Source of the DNA: Burkholderiales bacterium
GTDB taxonomy: Bacteria; Pseudomonadota; Gammaproteobacteria; Burkholderiales; Burkholderiaceae_C
Assembly (NCBI GenBank): GCA_028868995.1
Contig: JAGWTH010000041.1
Coordinates: forward strand, 1 to 33,437
Reading direction: 5' to 3'
DNA: 33,437 bases
Shown here: piece by piece, positions 16,213 through 24,013 of the stretch
Layout: each line of letters starts with the position of its first letter
How positions within the stretch are numbered: the first letter of the stretch is position 1
Program-made: the position numbers and the translations under genes
The notes under the pieces: model-generated
Database searches by the model: none
Told to the model about the DNA's origin: nothing
The model's input: only the letters and a program-made list of their open reading frames with translations

Positions 16213-16832
16213 TGCTGCTCGAAGCGGCCCTGGCCGCCCTCGCCCTGGCGGTCGCGCTGTCCCTGCGGCCCTGGCGCCTGTTCGCGGGCCACCCGGCCCT
16301 GGTCACGCCGCTCGCGGCCACGCTGGTCCTCCTGCCCTGGCTGTGGGCCCTGCCAGCGCTGCACCGCATGCCGCTGCAGCTGCAATGGTCCGGCGCGGTG
16401 CTGGTGCTGCTGATGCTCGGCTGGCCGCTGGCGGTGCCGGTGCTGCTGGCCGTGGGCGCGCTGGCCTGGGCCATCTCGCCGCTCACGCCCCAGGCGGCGC
16501 TGGCCGCGGCCGTCTGGCAGGGCGTGGTGCCGGCCACCTTCGCGCTGGCGCTGGGCGCGGCCCTGCGGCGCTGGCTGCCGCCGCACCCCTTCATCTACGT
16601 GCTGGGGCGGGGCTTCCTGGGCGCGGTGGTCTGCCTGTTCGCCTCCGGCCTGCTGGCTCAGTACTTCGGAGCGCCCCTGCCCGGCGTGCCCGCCGGCCTG
16701 GGCAGCATCGCCCACTGGCTGATGGCCTGGAGCGACGCCTTCGTCACCGGCATGCTCACCGCCATCTTCGTGGCCTTCAAGCCGCAGTGGCTGCTGACCT
16801 GGTCGGACGAGCGCTACCTGCGCAAGCCCTGA
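16209..16832 (+). CDS. CbiM-like integral membrane protein
   Basis: A 207-residue hydrophobic protein with about six predicted membrane segments, built of Leu/Ala/Val runs. Segments such as HPFIYVLGRGFLGAVVCLFASG and the acidic SDAFVTGMLTAIFVAFKPQWL recall proteobacterial proteins annotated as energy-coupling factor permease/CbiM-like, which help import cobalt, nickel or cobalamin precursors. That resemblance is from memory and not certain. No ECF ATPase or CbiN-like gene lies nearby. Its ATG overlaps the mfd stop (ATGA), though a functional link to repair is not expected. An alternative start is the second Met (16212). Inner membrane. Confidence 0.6.
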   Translation: MMLLEAALAALALAVALSLRPWRLFAGHPALVTPLAATLVLLPWLWALPALHRMPLQLQWSGAVLVLLMLGWPLAVPVLLAVGALAWAISPLTPQAALAAAVWQGVVPATFALALGAALRRWLPPHPFIYVLGRGFLGAVVCLFASGLLAQYFGAPLPGVPAGLGSIAHWLMAWSDAFVTGMLTAIFVAFKPQWLLTWSDERYLRKP

Positions 16833-16836
16833 AGCC

Positions 16837-17172
16837 ATGGCCACGAAGGACGCCTTCGCCGGCTACTGCGCTGAACTGCTGTCGGCGCTGGGCCCGGTGC
16901 GCGTCAAGCGCATGTTCGGCGGCCACGGCATCTACCTGGACGAGGTGTTCGTCGCCATCGTGGCGGGCGAGACGCTGTACCTGAAGGCGGACGCGCAGAC
17001 CACGCCGCGCTTCGAGGCGGCCGGCTGCGCCCTGTTCACCTACACCGCCCGCGGCCGCACCCATGCGCTGCAGTACCGCGCGGCGCCGGCCGAAGCGATG
17101 GACTCACCCACGGCGATGCGGCCGTGGGCGAGGCTGGCGATGGAGGCGGCCTTGAGGTCGCGGGCCGCCTGA
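16837..17172 (+). CDS. TfoX/Sxy N-terminal-domain protein
   Basis: A 111-residue protein consisting of the TfoX N-terminal domain alone: the motif VRVKRMFGGHGIYLDEVFVAIV is characteristic, followed by LYLKAD and the FTYTARGRTHALQYRAAP strand region. In gammaproteobacteria full-length TfoX/Sxy controls competence with CRP; single-domain versions in betaproteobacteria have no settled role. The ATG lies 4 nt after the preceding stop, so it is in the mfd transcription unit. Cytoplasmic. Confidence 0.82.
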   Translation: MATKDAFAGYCAELLSALGPVRVKRMFGGHGIYLDEVFVAIVAGETLYLKADAQTTPRFEAAGCALFTYTARGRTHALQYRAAPAEAMDSPTAMRPWARLAMEAALRSRAA

Positions 17173-17202
17173 GGTCCGCGGGCGCGAGGCGTGCCCGTCT
17201 GC

Positions 17203-17208
17203 GAAAAT
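17203..17208 (+). promoter_or_regulatory. -10-like GAAAAT six nt before serB ATG
   Basis: GAAAAT, then CCATCC, then ATG at 17215. If used, transcription would start at or next to the start codon, giving a leaderless mRNA. No Shine-Dalgarno is visible. The -35 is not recognisable. Confidence 0.4.
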
Positions 17209-17214
17209 CCATCC

Positions 17215-17937
17215 ATGGCATTCCAGGACTTCGCCCCCGGCCTCGCGATCCAGGGCATCACCCCCCCGCTGGCCCTGCGCGACTACAAGCTCATCGCGTT
17301 CGACATGGACTCCACGCTGATCAACATCGAATGCGTGGACGAGATCGCCGATGCCGTCGGCAAGAAGGACGAGGTGTCGGCCATCACCGAGGCGGCGATG
17401 CGCGGCGAGATCGCCGACTTCAAGGAGAGCCTGCGCCGCCGCGTGGCTCTGCTGCGCGGCGTGACGGTGGCCGACATGGAGCAGGTCTACACCGAGCGCC
17501 TGCGGCTCAACCCCGGCGCCGAGCGCCTCGTCGAGGCCTGCAAGGCGGCAGGAATGAAGATCCTGCTGGTCTCCGGCGGCTTCACCTTCTTCACCGACCG
17601 CGTGCGCGAGCGCCTGGGCATCGACTTCGTGCGCTCCAACGTGCTGGAGATCCGCTCCGGCCCCAACTGCGGTGAATTGACGGGCCGGATGGTGGACCAG
17701 CCCTGGGGCGACATCTGCGACGGCGCCGAGAAGCGCAAGATGTTCCTGGAAACCTGCGCCCACCTGGGCATCTCGCCGAAGCAGGGCATCGCCATGGGCG
17801 ACGGCGCCAACGACCTGCCGATGATGGGCGAGGCCGGGCTCTCGGTGGCCTACCACGCCAAGCCCAGGGTGCGCGAACCGGCGCACGTGGCGATCGACCA
17901 GGGCGGGCTGGACCGGCTGCTGGAGATCCTCCGCTAG
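17215..17937 (+). CDS. serB: Phosphoserine phosphatase
   Basis: A 240-residue HAD-superfamily phosphatase performing the last step of serine synthesis. Motif I is FDMDSTLIN (nucleophile D30, acid D32), motif II VSGGFTFFT, and motif III GDGANDLPMM. The cap region holds EAAMRGEIADFKESLRRRV, typical of SerB. The regulatory ACT domain found in longer SerB proteins is absent. The ATG at 17215 was preferred over a GTG at 17191 because it has a -10-like hexamer at leaderless distance and gives the usual short N-terminus. The gene converges on the PhoD phosphatase with 13 nt between stops. Confidence 0.94.
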   Translation: MAFQDFAPGLAIQGITPPLALRDYKLIAFDMDSTLINIECVDEIADAVGKKDEVSAITEAAMRGEIADFKESLRRRVALLRGVTVADMEQVYTERLRLNPGAERLVEACKAAGMKILLVSGGFTFFTDRVRERLGIDFVRSNVLEIRSGPNCGELTGRMVDQPWGDICDGAEKRKMFLETCAHLGISPKQGIAMGDGANDLPMMGEAGLSVAYHAKPRVREPAHVAIDQGGLDRLLEILR

Positions 17938-17950
17938 GGCCCGGGCCGCC

Positions 17951-19513
17951 TCACGCCCGCTCCACCACCGCCCTCCCCGCCTCCACCACGAAGCTGGCCT
18001 GCGTGGATACCTTTCCGTCCGGGCGCGTCACGTCGTCCATCACGCGCAGCGCCACCTGCAGGCGTTCGGGGGTGAACTCCGCCAGGCCGTAGCCGCGCTG
18101 CGTGCCGTCGGCGTGGATGAAATGCGGGTTCTCGGCCAGGAAGTCCGGGACGCGCTCCGGATGCGAGGAGCGGGAGCTGATGCTGGTGCCGCAGAACTCG
18201 ACGCCCAGGTTCGCGCTGTCGGGGCGGTCGTAGTCGGCCTTCACCTGGCCGACCCAGTTCTCGTGCACGTCGCCGCCCAGCAGGACCGGGTTGGCCGGCC
18301 GGTGCTTCGCGAGCGAATCGAGCAGGCGGCGGCGCGCGGCCGGGTAGCCGTCCCAGCCGTCGGTCCAGAAGCGCTGGCCCGGGCCGGGGCTCAGGTCGCG
18401 CTGGCCGAACAGCGTCGACTGGCCGATCACCGTCCAGGCCGCGCCGCCGGCGGCCAGGCGCTCGTCCAGCCAGCGCTCCTGGGCGGCGCCGAGGAAGCTG
18501 CGGGCCGGGTCCTGCAATGCGGGGCAGTCCTGCGGGTCCAGCGTGGTCGACGCGCGCCCCGCCGGCCGGCAGGCCTGCACGCTGCGGTACTGGCGGCAAT
18601 CCAGCAGCGCCAGTTGCACCAGGCGCCCGATGCGCCGTTCGCCGTACAGGCGCACCTCGCGGCCGGCCAGCAGGCCGCCCAGCGCCTGCGTGAGCGTCGA
18701 GGCGCGCAAGGGCATGTGCTCGTAGTAGGCCTGGTAGGCGGCGGCACGGCGGGCGAGGAAGTCCGCGACCCCGGGCAGGCCGTCGCCCGGCGCGTCGCCG
18801 GCGTAGTCGTTCTGCACCTCGTGGTCGTCCCAGGTGAGGAACCAGGGGCAGGCCGCGTGCATGGCCCGCAGGTCGGGATCGCCGCGGTAAAGGAGGTAGC
18901 GGTCGCGGTACTGCGGCAGCGTGACGCAGGTCTGGCCGTCGGTGGCGCGCACCTGGTTGACCGAGCGGGCGTATTCGTAGATGGCGTCGCCGACGAACAG
19001 CACGGCGTCGGGCTGGTCCTCGCGCATCGCACGGTAGGCGCTGAAGTAGCCGTGGTCCCAGCGCTGGCAGGAGGCGTAGGCCAGGCGGAAGCGCGCCACC
19101 TGCGCGTCGGGCGCCGGCAGCGTGCGGGTGCGGCCGACGTCGCTCACCCAGGACCCGAGCAGGAAGCGGTAGAAGTACCAGCGGTCCGGCGCCAGCCCCT
19201 GCGCCTCGACATGCACCGAATGCGCCAGCTCCGGCAGCGCCTGCGCCTGGCCTGCGGCCACCACGCGCGCGAAGCCCTCGTCGTCGGCGATCTCCCAGCG
19301 GACGGTGACCGGCTGCGGGGGCAGTTCCGGCGCGACGAGGCGTGTCCACAACACCACCGAACTGGCATCGGGCGAGCCGCTGGCCACGCCGGCGCCGAAG
19401 GGCGACTCGCGCAGGCGCGGCTGGCTCCACGCGCTGCGAGGCAGCCAGGCCGAGCCCGCGGCGGCGGCGGCGAGTTGCAGGAGGCGGCGGCGGTCGATGA
19501 CGGGAGTCGGCAT
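17951..19513 (-). CDS. PhoD-family alkaline phosphatase/phosphodiesterase, Tat-exported
   Basis: A 520-residue protein with a twin-arginine signal (DRRRLLQLAAAAAG, cleaved near AWSQ) and the PhoD fold: N-terminal immunoglobulin-like domain (FGAGVASGSPDASSVVLWTRL), then the metallophosphoesterase core. Metal-site motifs are RLAYASCQRWDHGYFSAY (Cys ligand of Fe(III)), VFVGDAIYEY, TWDDHEVQNDY and LGGDVHENW. Members use Fe/Ca and release phosphate from mono- and diesters in the periplasm. The ATG at 19513 places the twin arginines at residues 8-10. It follows an MFS gene by 17 nt and is probably cotranscribed. A phosphate-stress role is likely from the family, but no Pho box was identified. Confidence 0.9.
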   Translation of the reverse strand: MPTPVIDRRRLLQLAAAAAGSAWLPRSAWSQPRLRESPFGAGVASGSPDASSVVLWTRLVAPELPPQPVTVRWEIADDEGFARVVAAGQAQALPELAHSVHVEAQGLAPDRWYFYRFLLGSWVSDVGRTRTLPAPDAQVARFRLAYASCQRWDHGYFSAYRAMREDQPDAVLFVGDAIYEYARSVNQVRATDGQTCVTLPQYRDRYLLYRGDPDLRAMHAACPWFLTWDDHEVQNDYAGDAPGDGLPGVADFLARRAAAYQAYYEHMPLRASTLTQALGGLLAGREVRLYGERRIGRLVQLALLDCRQYRSVQACRPAGRASTTLDPQDCPALQDPARSFLGAAQERWLDERLAAGGAAWTVIGQSTLFGQRDLSPGPGQRFWTDGWDGYPAARRRLLDSLAKHRPANPVLLGGDVHENWVGQVKADYDRPDSANLGVEFCGTSISSRSSHPERVPDFLAENPHFIHADGTQRGYGLAEFTPERLQVALRVMDDVTRPDGKVSTQASFVVEAGRAVVERA

Positions 19514-19530
19514 GGCGAGCGGGCGGTCGT

Positions 19531-20802
19531 TCAGGTCGCGAAGCGCGGCCGGCGCGCCGGCCAGCCCTCGATGAGGCCCAGGCGGGTGGCCCGCCACAGC
19601 AGGAAGCACACGATGGACAGGTTCAGCAGGTTCCAGGCGATCCCGTTGAGGAAGGCCGCGTGGTAGGAGCCCGTGAGGTCGAACACCGCGCCCGACATCC
19701 AGCCGCCCAGGGCCATCCCGAGCAGCGTCGCCATCAGCACCGTGCCCACGCGCGCGCCCGCCTCCCGCACCGGGAAGTACTCGCGCACGATCAGCGCGTA
19801 CGAGGGCACGATGCCGCCCTGGAACAGGCCGAACATGCCCGAGACCACGTACAGCGACACGAGTCCGTCGGCGGGCAGGAACGCCAGCAGCGCGACCCCC
19901 TGCAGCAGCGACCCGAGCAGCAGCGTGCGCAGGCCGCCGATGCGGTCGGAGATCCAGCCCGAGACCAGCCGGCTCGCCACGCCCATGCCCAGCATCAGTG
20001 ACAGCATCTCGGCGCCGCGCGCCGCGCCGAAGCCCAGGTCGCCGCAGTAGGCCACGATGTGCACCTGCGGCATGGACATGGCCACGCAGCAGGCCACGCC
20101 CGCGAGCGACAGCAGCCCGATCAGCACGTTGGGCGACAGGCCCAGCGGGCGCTCCGAAGTGGTGTCCACCACGGCCGGCCCGCCGCGCTCCGCCCCGACG
20201 AACTCCATCGCCGGCGGCCGCCGCCGCAGCACGAGGGCCAGCGGCAGCATGCCGGCGAGGCAGAACACGCCCATGCCGACGTAGGTCGCGCGCCAGCCGT
20301 ACGCGTCGATGAAGTGCTGCATCACCGGCGGCCAGAAGGCCCCGGCGGTGTAGTTGCCGCTCATGCAGATCGCCAGGGCGATGCCGCGCCGGCGGTCGAA
20401 CCAGCGCGAGGTGTCGGCCACCAGCGGCGCGAAGGTCGCCGAGGTGCCCAGCGCGCCCACCAGCAGCCCCTGGGCCAGGCAGAACAGGGCCAGGCCCGGC
20501 GCCAGCCCCGCGGCGACATAGCCCAGGCCCAGTCCGACGGCGCCCAGCATCACCGCCACCATCACCCCGAAGCGGTCCGCCAGCCGCCCCATCAGGATGC
20601 CGCCCGCGCCGAAACCGACCATGGTCAGCGTGTAGGCCAGCGATGCGTCGCCGCGCGCCACCGCGAAGTCCTGCTGCATGCGCGGCAGCACCACGGTGAT
20701 GGAGTACATGCCCGAGCCGCCGATGGTCATGAGCAGCAGCGACATGGCCAGGCGCAGCCAGGCGTAGGGCGATTCGATCAGGTGGCGGTCGGAGGAGCTC
20801 AT
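19531..20802 (-). CDS. MFS transporter
   Basis: A 423-residue permease with about twelve membrane segments. Family signs are the loop after helix 2 (GRLADRFG), the matching repeat in the second half (SGWISDRIGGLRTLLLG) and helix content throughout. It resembles monocarboxylate/oxalate-formate-type or CynX-like carriers, but the substrate cannot be assigned. Start chosen at 20802 (MSSSDRHL); a second in-frame ATG at 20814 would add four residues but sits inside a TAGGAT -10-like box. It is upstream of the PhoD gene (17 nt) and divergent from pssA. Confidence 0.85.
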   Translation of the reverse strand: MSSSDRHLIESPYAWLRLAMSLLLMTIGGSGMYSITVVLPRMQQDFAVARGDASLAYTLTMVGFGAGGILMGRLADRFGVMVAVMLGAVGLGLGYVAAGLAPGLALFCLAQGLLVGALGTSATFAPLVADTSRWFDRRRGIALAICMSGNYTAGAFWPPVMQHFIDAYGWRATYVGMGVFCLAGMLPLALVLRRRPPAMEFVGAERGGPAVVDTTSERPLGLSPNVLIGLLSLAGVACCVAMSMPQVHIVAYCGDLGFGAARGAEMLSLMLGMGVASRLVSGWISDRIGGLRTLLLGSLLQGVALLAFLPADGLVSLYVVSGMFGLFQGGIVPSYALIVREYFPVREAGARVGTVLMATLLGMALGGWMSGAVFDLTGSYHAAFLNGIAWNLLNLSIVCFLLWRATRLGLIEGWPARRPRFAT

Positions 20803-20812
20803 GCGAGCGCGC

Positions 20813-20818
20813 ATCCTA
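20813..20818 (-). promoter_or_regulatory. -10-like TAGGAT before the MFS gene
   Basis: On the minus strand TAGGAT is followed by ten bases and the ATG at 20802, placing a transcript start within a few bases of the start codon. It supports 20802 rather than 20814 as the start. Confidence 0.35.
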
Positions 20819-20866
20819 ACGCGCCGGGCGCTATGCTGCGCACTGGCACCGCACGAGGACAGGCCC

Positions 20867-21487
20867 ATGCCGCAGCGCCACTTCTCCATGGTCCGGGATT
20901 TCCACCTGGCCGACTTCTTCACCCTGGGCAACGCCGCCTGCGGTGCCGGCGCCATCCTGCTGGCGATGCTGTTCCTGGCCAGCGGCGAGCGCGCGCACTT
21001 CCACCTCGCCGCCGCCCTCGCCCCGGCCGCGCTGGTGCTGGATGTGCTGGACGGCCGCATCGCCCGCGCCCGCCACCAGCACTCGCCGCTGGGCCGCGAG
21101 CTCGACTCGCTGGCCGACGTGATCTCCTTCGGCATGGCGCCGGCGGCGCTGGCCTTCGCCGCCGGCCTGCGCGGCGGCTGGGACGCCACCTGCCTGCTGT
21201 ACTTCGTCTGCTGCGGGGTGAGCCGGCTCGCGCGCTACAACGTCTCCGGGGAGCAGCTCGCGGACAGCGACTCCGGCAAGGTGAAGTACTTCGAGGGCAC
21301 GCCCATCCCCACCAGCGTGGTGCTGGTGGCCCTGCTCGCCTGGGCGGCCTGGCAGGACCGGCTCGGCGCGAACCTGTGGGGCGGCGTGCTGGCGCTGGGC
21401 CCCTGGGACCTGCACCCGCTCGCGCTGCTGTTCGTGCTCTCGGGCAGCCTCATGATCAGCAAGACGCTGCGCATCCCGAAGTTCTAG
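20867..21487 (+). CDS. pssA: CDP-diacylglycerol-serine O-phosphatidyltransferase
   Basis: A 206-residue membrane enzyme making phosphatidylserine from CDP-diacylglycerol and serine, the precursor of phosphatidylethanolamine. The CDP-alcohol phosphatidyltransferase motif (D-G-x2-A-R-x8-G-x3-D-x3-D) is complete in DGRIARARHQHSPLGRELDS. The N-terminal DFHLADFFTLGNAACG and the later YFEGTPIPTSV are typical of the type II membrane PssA. Several hydrophobic segments surround the motif. The ATG at 20867 has GAGGA at proper distance, and a TATGCT -10-like box lies at 20832-20837. The thpR gene follows after 4 nt. Confidence 0.9.
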   Translation: MPQRHFSMVRDFHLADFFTLGNAACGAGAILLAMLFLASGERAHFHLAAALAPAALVLDVLDGRIARARHQHSPLGRELDSLADVISFGMAPAALAFAAGLRGGWDATCLLYFVCCGVSRLARYNVSGEQLADSDSGKVKYFEGTPIPTSVVLVALLAWAAWQDRLGANLWGGVLALGPWDLHPLALLFVLSGSLMISKTLRIPKF

Positions 21488-21491
21488 CGCC

Positions 21492-22013
21492 ATGAACGCC
21501 GAAGCCTCCCTGCGCCTGTTCCTGGGCCTGTGGCCGTCCGCCGAAGTGCTGGAGCAGCTGGTGGCGCAGGCCGACGCCTGGACCTGGCCCGCCCCGGCGC
21601 GGCGCGTCGCGCCGCAGGAGCTGCACATCACGCTGCATTTCCTGGGCAGCATCCCCGCCGGCGCCCTGCCCTCGCTGCGCGCGGGCCTCAGGGCGGAATG
21701 GGACGGCTGCGTCCTGGTTCTGGACCGATGCGCCGTGTGGTCCGGCGGGATCGCGGTGCTGGAGGCGAGCGAGCTGCCCGCGCCGCTCGAGCGGCTGCAC
21801 GCGGCGCTGGGCGAGGACCTGCAGGAGCTGGGCGTGGCGGTCGAGGGGCGGCGCTGGCGGCCCCACGTCACCCTGGCCCGCAAGGCCCAGGGCGCCGAGC
21901 CCCCGCCGCCGGCGCAAGGCCCGCCGCTGCGCTGGCACGCCGGGCCCTCGTACGCGCTGGTGCGCTCGCTGGGCAACGGCCGCGGCTACGAGACGATCCA
22001 GACCTTCCGCTGA
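21492..22013 (+). CDS. thpR: RNA 2',3'-cyclic phosphodiesterase (2H family)
   Basis: A 173-residue 2H phosphoesterase. The two catalytic HxTx motifs are HITLHFLG (after VAPQELH) and HVTLARK, spaced as in the family. The N-terminal RLFLGLWPS and the FR ending are also usual. The enzyme opens 2',3'-cyclic phosphates on RNA and was first described as a 2'-5' RNA ligase. Coupled to pssA by a 4-nt gap; no functional link is known. Confidence 0.9.
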   Translation: MNAEASLRLFLGLWPSAEVLEQLVAQADAWTWPAPARRVAPQELHITLHFLGSIPAGALPSLRAGLRAEWDGCVLVLDRCAVWSGGIAVLEASELPAPLERLHAALGEDLQELGVAVEGRRWRPHVTLARKAQGAEPPPPAQGPPLRWHAGPSYALVRSLGNGRGYETIQTFR

Positions 22014-22040
22014 AGGACGGACCGGCGCGGCGCGCGGGAC

Positions 22041-22724
22041 CTACTTCCTCGGGCCGTCGCCGGAGTCCGCGAAGGGCTGGGTCGGCTGGAAATCGTCGCC
22101 TTCCGGCGGCTTGCGGCCCGCCGCCTGCGCCAGGGCGGCATCGCGAATCGCGAACAGGGCGGCCAGGTCCCGCTGCACGTCCTCGTCGCTCTTGGGCGGC
22201 TCGGCGTCCAGCGCCCTGGCCCCGGGCATATCGAGCGGCGGCAGGTCCTTGGCGGCTTCGGGCAAGTCGGCCCGCGCCGGCGACGGAGCCGGGACGCTGT
22301 GGGTGAAGGTCCGGGGCTGCGGCATGTCCGCGGCGCTGAAACCCTGGAACTCCCAGCCGATGCTCAGGAGCCAGTCGCGCGCCCGCGGCTCGAACCGGGC
22401 GAGTTCGCGTTCGAAGCTGTCCTGGAAGGCGAAGACGTAACCGAGCATCCGGTCGTGCGCCTGCTTCACGATGAAGCTGGCGTGCAGCCCGTGCCGGCCC
22501 GCCTTGTTGACGGTGGACAGGATCCGGCAGTCGATCCAGTCGGACGGGATGCCGTGCTTGCGCATGGTGTCGCGCAGGACGACCTGGACGAGCTCCCGCC
22601 GGGGGGCGTTGCGGGAGCCCTCGCCCTCGTCCGGATAGTCGGAGTCGCTCTCCCGAAACTGCGTCGAGGCGGCTCCCGCCGCTTCGCTCCCCTTGTTGCC
22701 GAAAAGACGACCGAATAGACCCAT
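22041..22724 (-). CDS. Conserved-looking protein of unknown function
   Basis: A 227-residue cytoplasmic protein I do not recognise. It begins MGLFGRLFGNKG, a short amphipathic start as in some membrane-tethered adaptors. Next comes an acidic stretch (about 25-38) and a compact central region, about 42-125, with good alternation of hydrophobic residues (LVQVVLRDTMRKHGI, CRILSTVNKAGRHGLHASFI, WLLSIGWEFQGF). The tail is Pro/Ala/Asp-rich and probably disordered, apart from a helix (DEDVQRDLAALFAIRDAAL). It starts 15 nt after the stop of the FHA-domain gene on the same strand, so it may act with it. CACAAT six nt before the ATG could be a private promoter. Confidence 0.75.
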   Translation of the reverse strand: MGLFGRLFGNKGSEAAGAASTQFRESDSDYPDEGEGSRNAPRRELVQVVLRDTMRKHGIPSDWIDCRILSTVNKAGRHGLHASFIVKQAHDRMLGYVFAFQDSFERELARFEPRARDWLLSIGWEFQGFSAADMPQPRTFTHSVPAPSPARADLPEAAKDLPPLDMPGARALDAEPPKSDEDVQRDLAALFAIRDAALAQAAGRKPPEGDDFQPTQPFADSGDGPRK

Positions 22725-22730
22725 CCGGTC

Positions 22731-22736
22731 ATTGTG
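22731..22736 (-). promoter_or_regulatory. -10-like CACAAT six nt before the start at 22724
   Basis: Minus strand reads CACAAT-GACCGG-ATG. It matches TATAAT at four of six positions and has leaderless spacing. It overlaps the end of the upstream FHA gene region. Confidence 0.3.
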
Positions 22737-22739
22737 CCT

Positions 22740-23351
22740 TCATTCCCGCAATTGGAAGCGCATCCGGGTGCCGGCCAGCTCCAGGACGTCCTGATCCGAC
22801 AACATCACCGGATCGCCGCCCAGGGCCTGGCCGTTGACCAGGGGCGGCGCCGTCCCCCCCAGGTGGGTGACGAAGAAGCCGCCGCGCCGGTGGGCGACCG
22901 ACACCACCGAGACCCCCGGCTTGCCGAAGGTGGTGACCGCCTTGACCACCGGAACCTCCAGGCCGGCGGAGGTGCCGGACTCCACCAGGAAGCTGGCGTG
23001 CAGCAGGGGGGCGTCCGGCGCGAACGACTGGGTGCCGCCGAAGGTGCTCGGCTCCTCGCTCGCCTGCAGGTACTTGATGCGGTACGGGCCGATGGTGATC
23101 ACGTCGCCGTCGGACAGTTGGGTGCGCTCCTTGACCATCCGGTCGTTGACGTAGGTGCCGTTGGTGCTGCCCAGGTCGACGACGAAGACGTCCGCGACCC
23201 CCACCAGGTCGAAGGCGCAGTGGCGCCCGCTGACCACCATCGTATCCAGCACGATGTCGTTCCCGGGCTTGCGGCCCAGCGTCGTGCGGTCCTTGTGCAG
23301 GTACACGTGCTTGACCTCGACGCCCTTGACGGTGGCGATCAGTTGCGGCAT
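22740..23351 (-). CDS. Protein with two FHA domains
   Basis: A 203-residue protein. The first FHA domain (about 22-95) has the phosphothreonine-binding motifs TTLGRKPGNDIVL, SGRHCAF and DLGSTNGTYVND, so it should bind phosphorylated threonine peptides. A second, degenerate FHA-like module (about 125-203) keeps the beta pattern (VTTFGKPGVSVVSV, APPLVNGQAL, DQDVLELAGTRMRF) but lacks the GR/SxxH/NG set in full. No signal peptide or membrane helix is present, indicating a cytoplasmic adaptor. No Ser/Thr kinase or type VI secretion genes lie nearby, so its kinase partner is unknown. The following unknown gene is likely in the same transcript. Confidence 0.88.
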   Translation of the reverse strand: MPQLIATVKGVEVKHVYLHKDRTTLGRKPGNDIVLDTMVVSGRHCAFDLVGVADVFVVDLGSTNGTYVNDRMVKERTQLSDGDVITIGPYRIKYLQASEEPSTFGGTQSFAPDAPLLHASFLVESGTSAGLEVPVVKAVTTFGKPGVSVVSVAHRRGGFFVTHLGGTAPPLVNGQALGGDPVMLSDQDVLELAGTRMRFQLRE

Positions 23352-23460
23352 GGGGATGGTCTCCGGCCGCTGGCGGGCGGCGAGCCCATGCTAACCGTGC
23401 CCGCCGGCTGCCACAAGGGCCGGTCCGTGGCAGGATGGAGCCGCGCCGAGGGTCCGCCCC

Positions 23461-23480
23461 CGCTTGACTCACGTCAAGCG
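23461..23480 (+). promoter_or_regulatory. FNR/CRP-type box upstream of uspA
   Basis: CGCTTGACTCACGTCAAGCG is a perfect 8-bp inverted repeat with a 4-bp centre. Its core TTGAC-N4-GTCAA matches the FNR/ANR/DNR consensus (TTGAT-N4-ATCAA) at eight of ten positions. The centre (23470.5) would be at -41.5 for a start at 23512, where CACGAT (23500-23505) sits in the -10 position. Universal stress proteins are frequent FNR-family targets in low oxygen. Confidence 0.65.
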
Positions 23481-23534
23481 GACCGACGCGCCGGCGCCGC
23501 ACGATGCGGCCATTCCAATTTCACGGAGTCCTGC

Positions 23535-23969
23535 ATGTTCCAGCGCATCCTCCTCGCCACCGACGGCTCCGCGGCCTCGGAGCAGGCCGCCCGGCTGGCG
23601 GTCGACCTCGCCAAGGCGCACGGCGCCAAGCTCACGGTGCTCTACGTGGTGGATCCCTATCCCTACCTGGGCATCGGCGAGTCCAATCCCCTGGGCTTCC
23701 AGGCCTACATGTCGGCGGCGCTGCAGCACGCCTCCGAGGCGCACCACAAGGTGATGACGCTGGCCGAGAAGGTCGGCGTCGACTGCCAGCCCCGCGTGGC
23801 CGAGGACGTCGCCGCGGCCGCGGGCATCATCCAGTCGGCCAAGCAGGTCGACGCCGACCTGGTCGTCGTCGGCTCGCACGGGCGCACCGGCATGGCCCGC
23901 CTGATGCTGGGCAGCGTCGCCACCAAGGTCGTCGCCGAATCCCCCGTGCCGGTGCTGGTCGTGCGCTGA
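23535..23969 (+). CDS. Universal stress protein (UspA family)
   Basis: A 144-residue single-domain Usp protein: first strand FQRILLATDGSAASEQAARLA and the ATP-binding signature G-x2-G-x9-G-S-V in GSHGRTGMARLMLGSVATKVV, ending PVPVLVVR. The ATP motif suggests an ATP-binding (UspFG/MJ0577-like) member. Such proteins help cells survive starvation, oxygen limitation and stress, by unclear mechanisms. CGGAG precedes the ATG at a normal distance. A strong FNR/CRP-like palindrome upstream suggests induction at low oxygen. Confidence 0.92.
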   Translation: MFQRILLATDGSAASEQAARLAVDLAKAHGAKLTVLYVVDPYPYLGIGESNPLGFQAYMSAALQHASEAHHKVMTLAEKVGVDCQPRVAEDVAAAAGIIQSAKQVDADLVVVGSHGRTGMARLMLGSVATKVVAESPVPVLVVR

Positions 23970-24013
23970 GCGCGCGGCGCCGGGGCCGCGCGGCGTGCGA
24001 CACTGCGCGGCCC

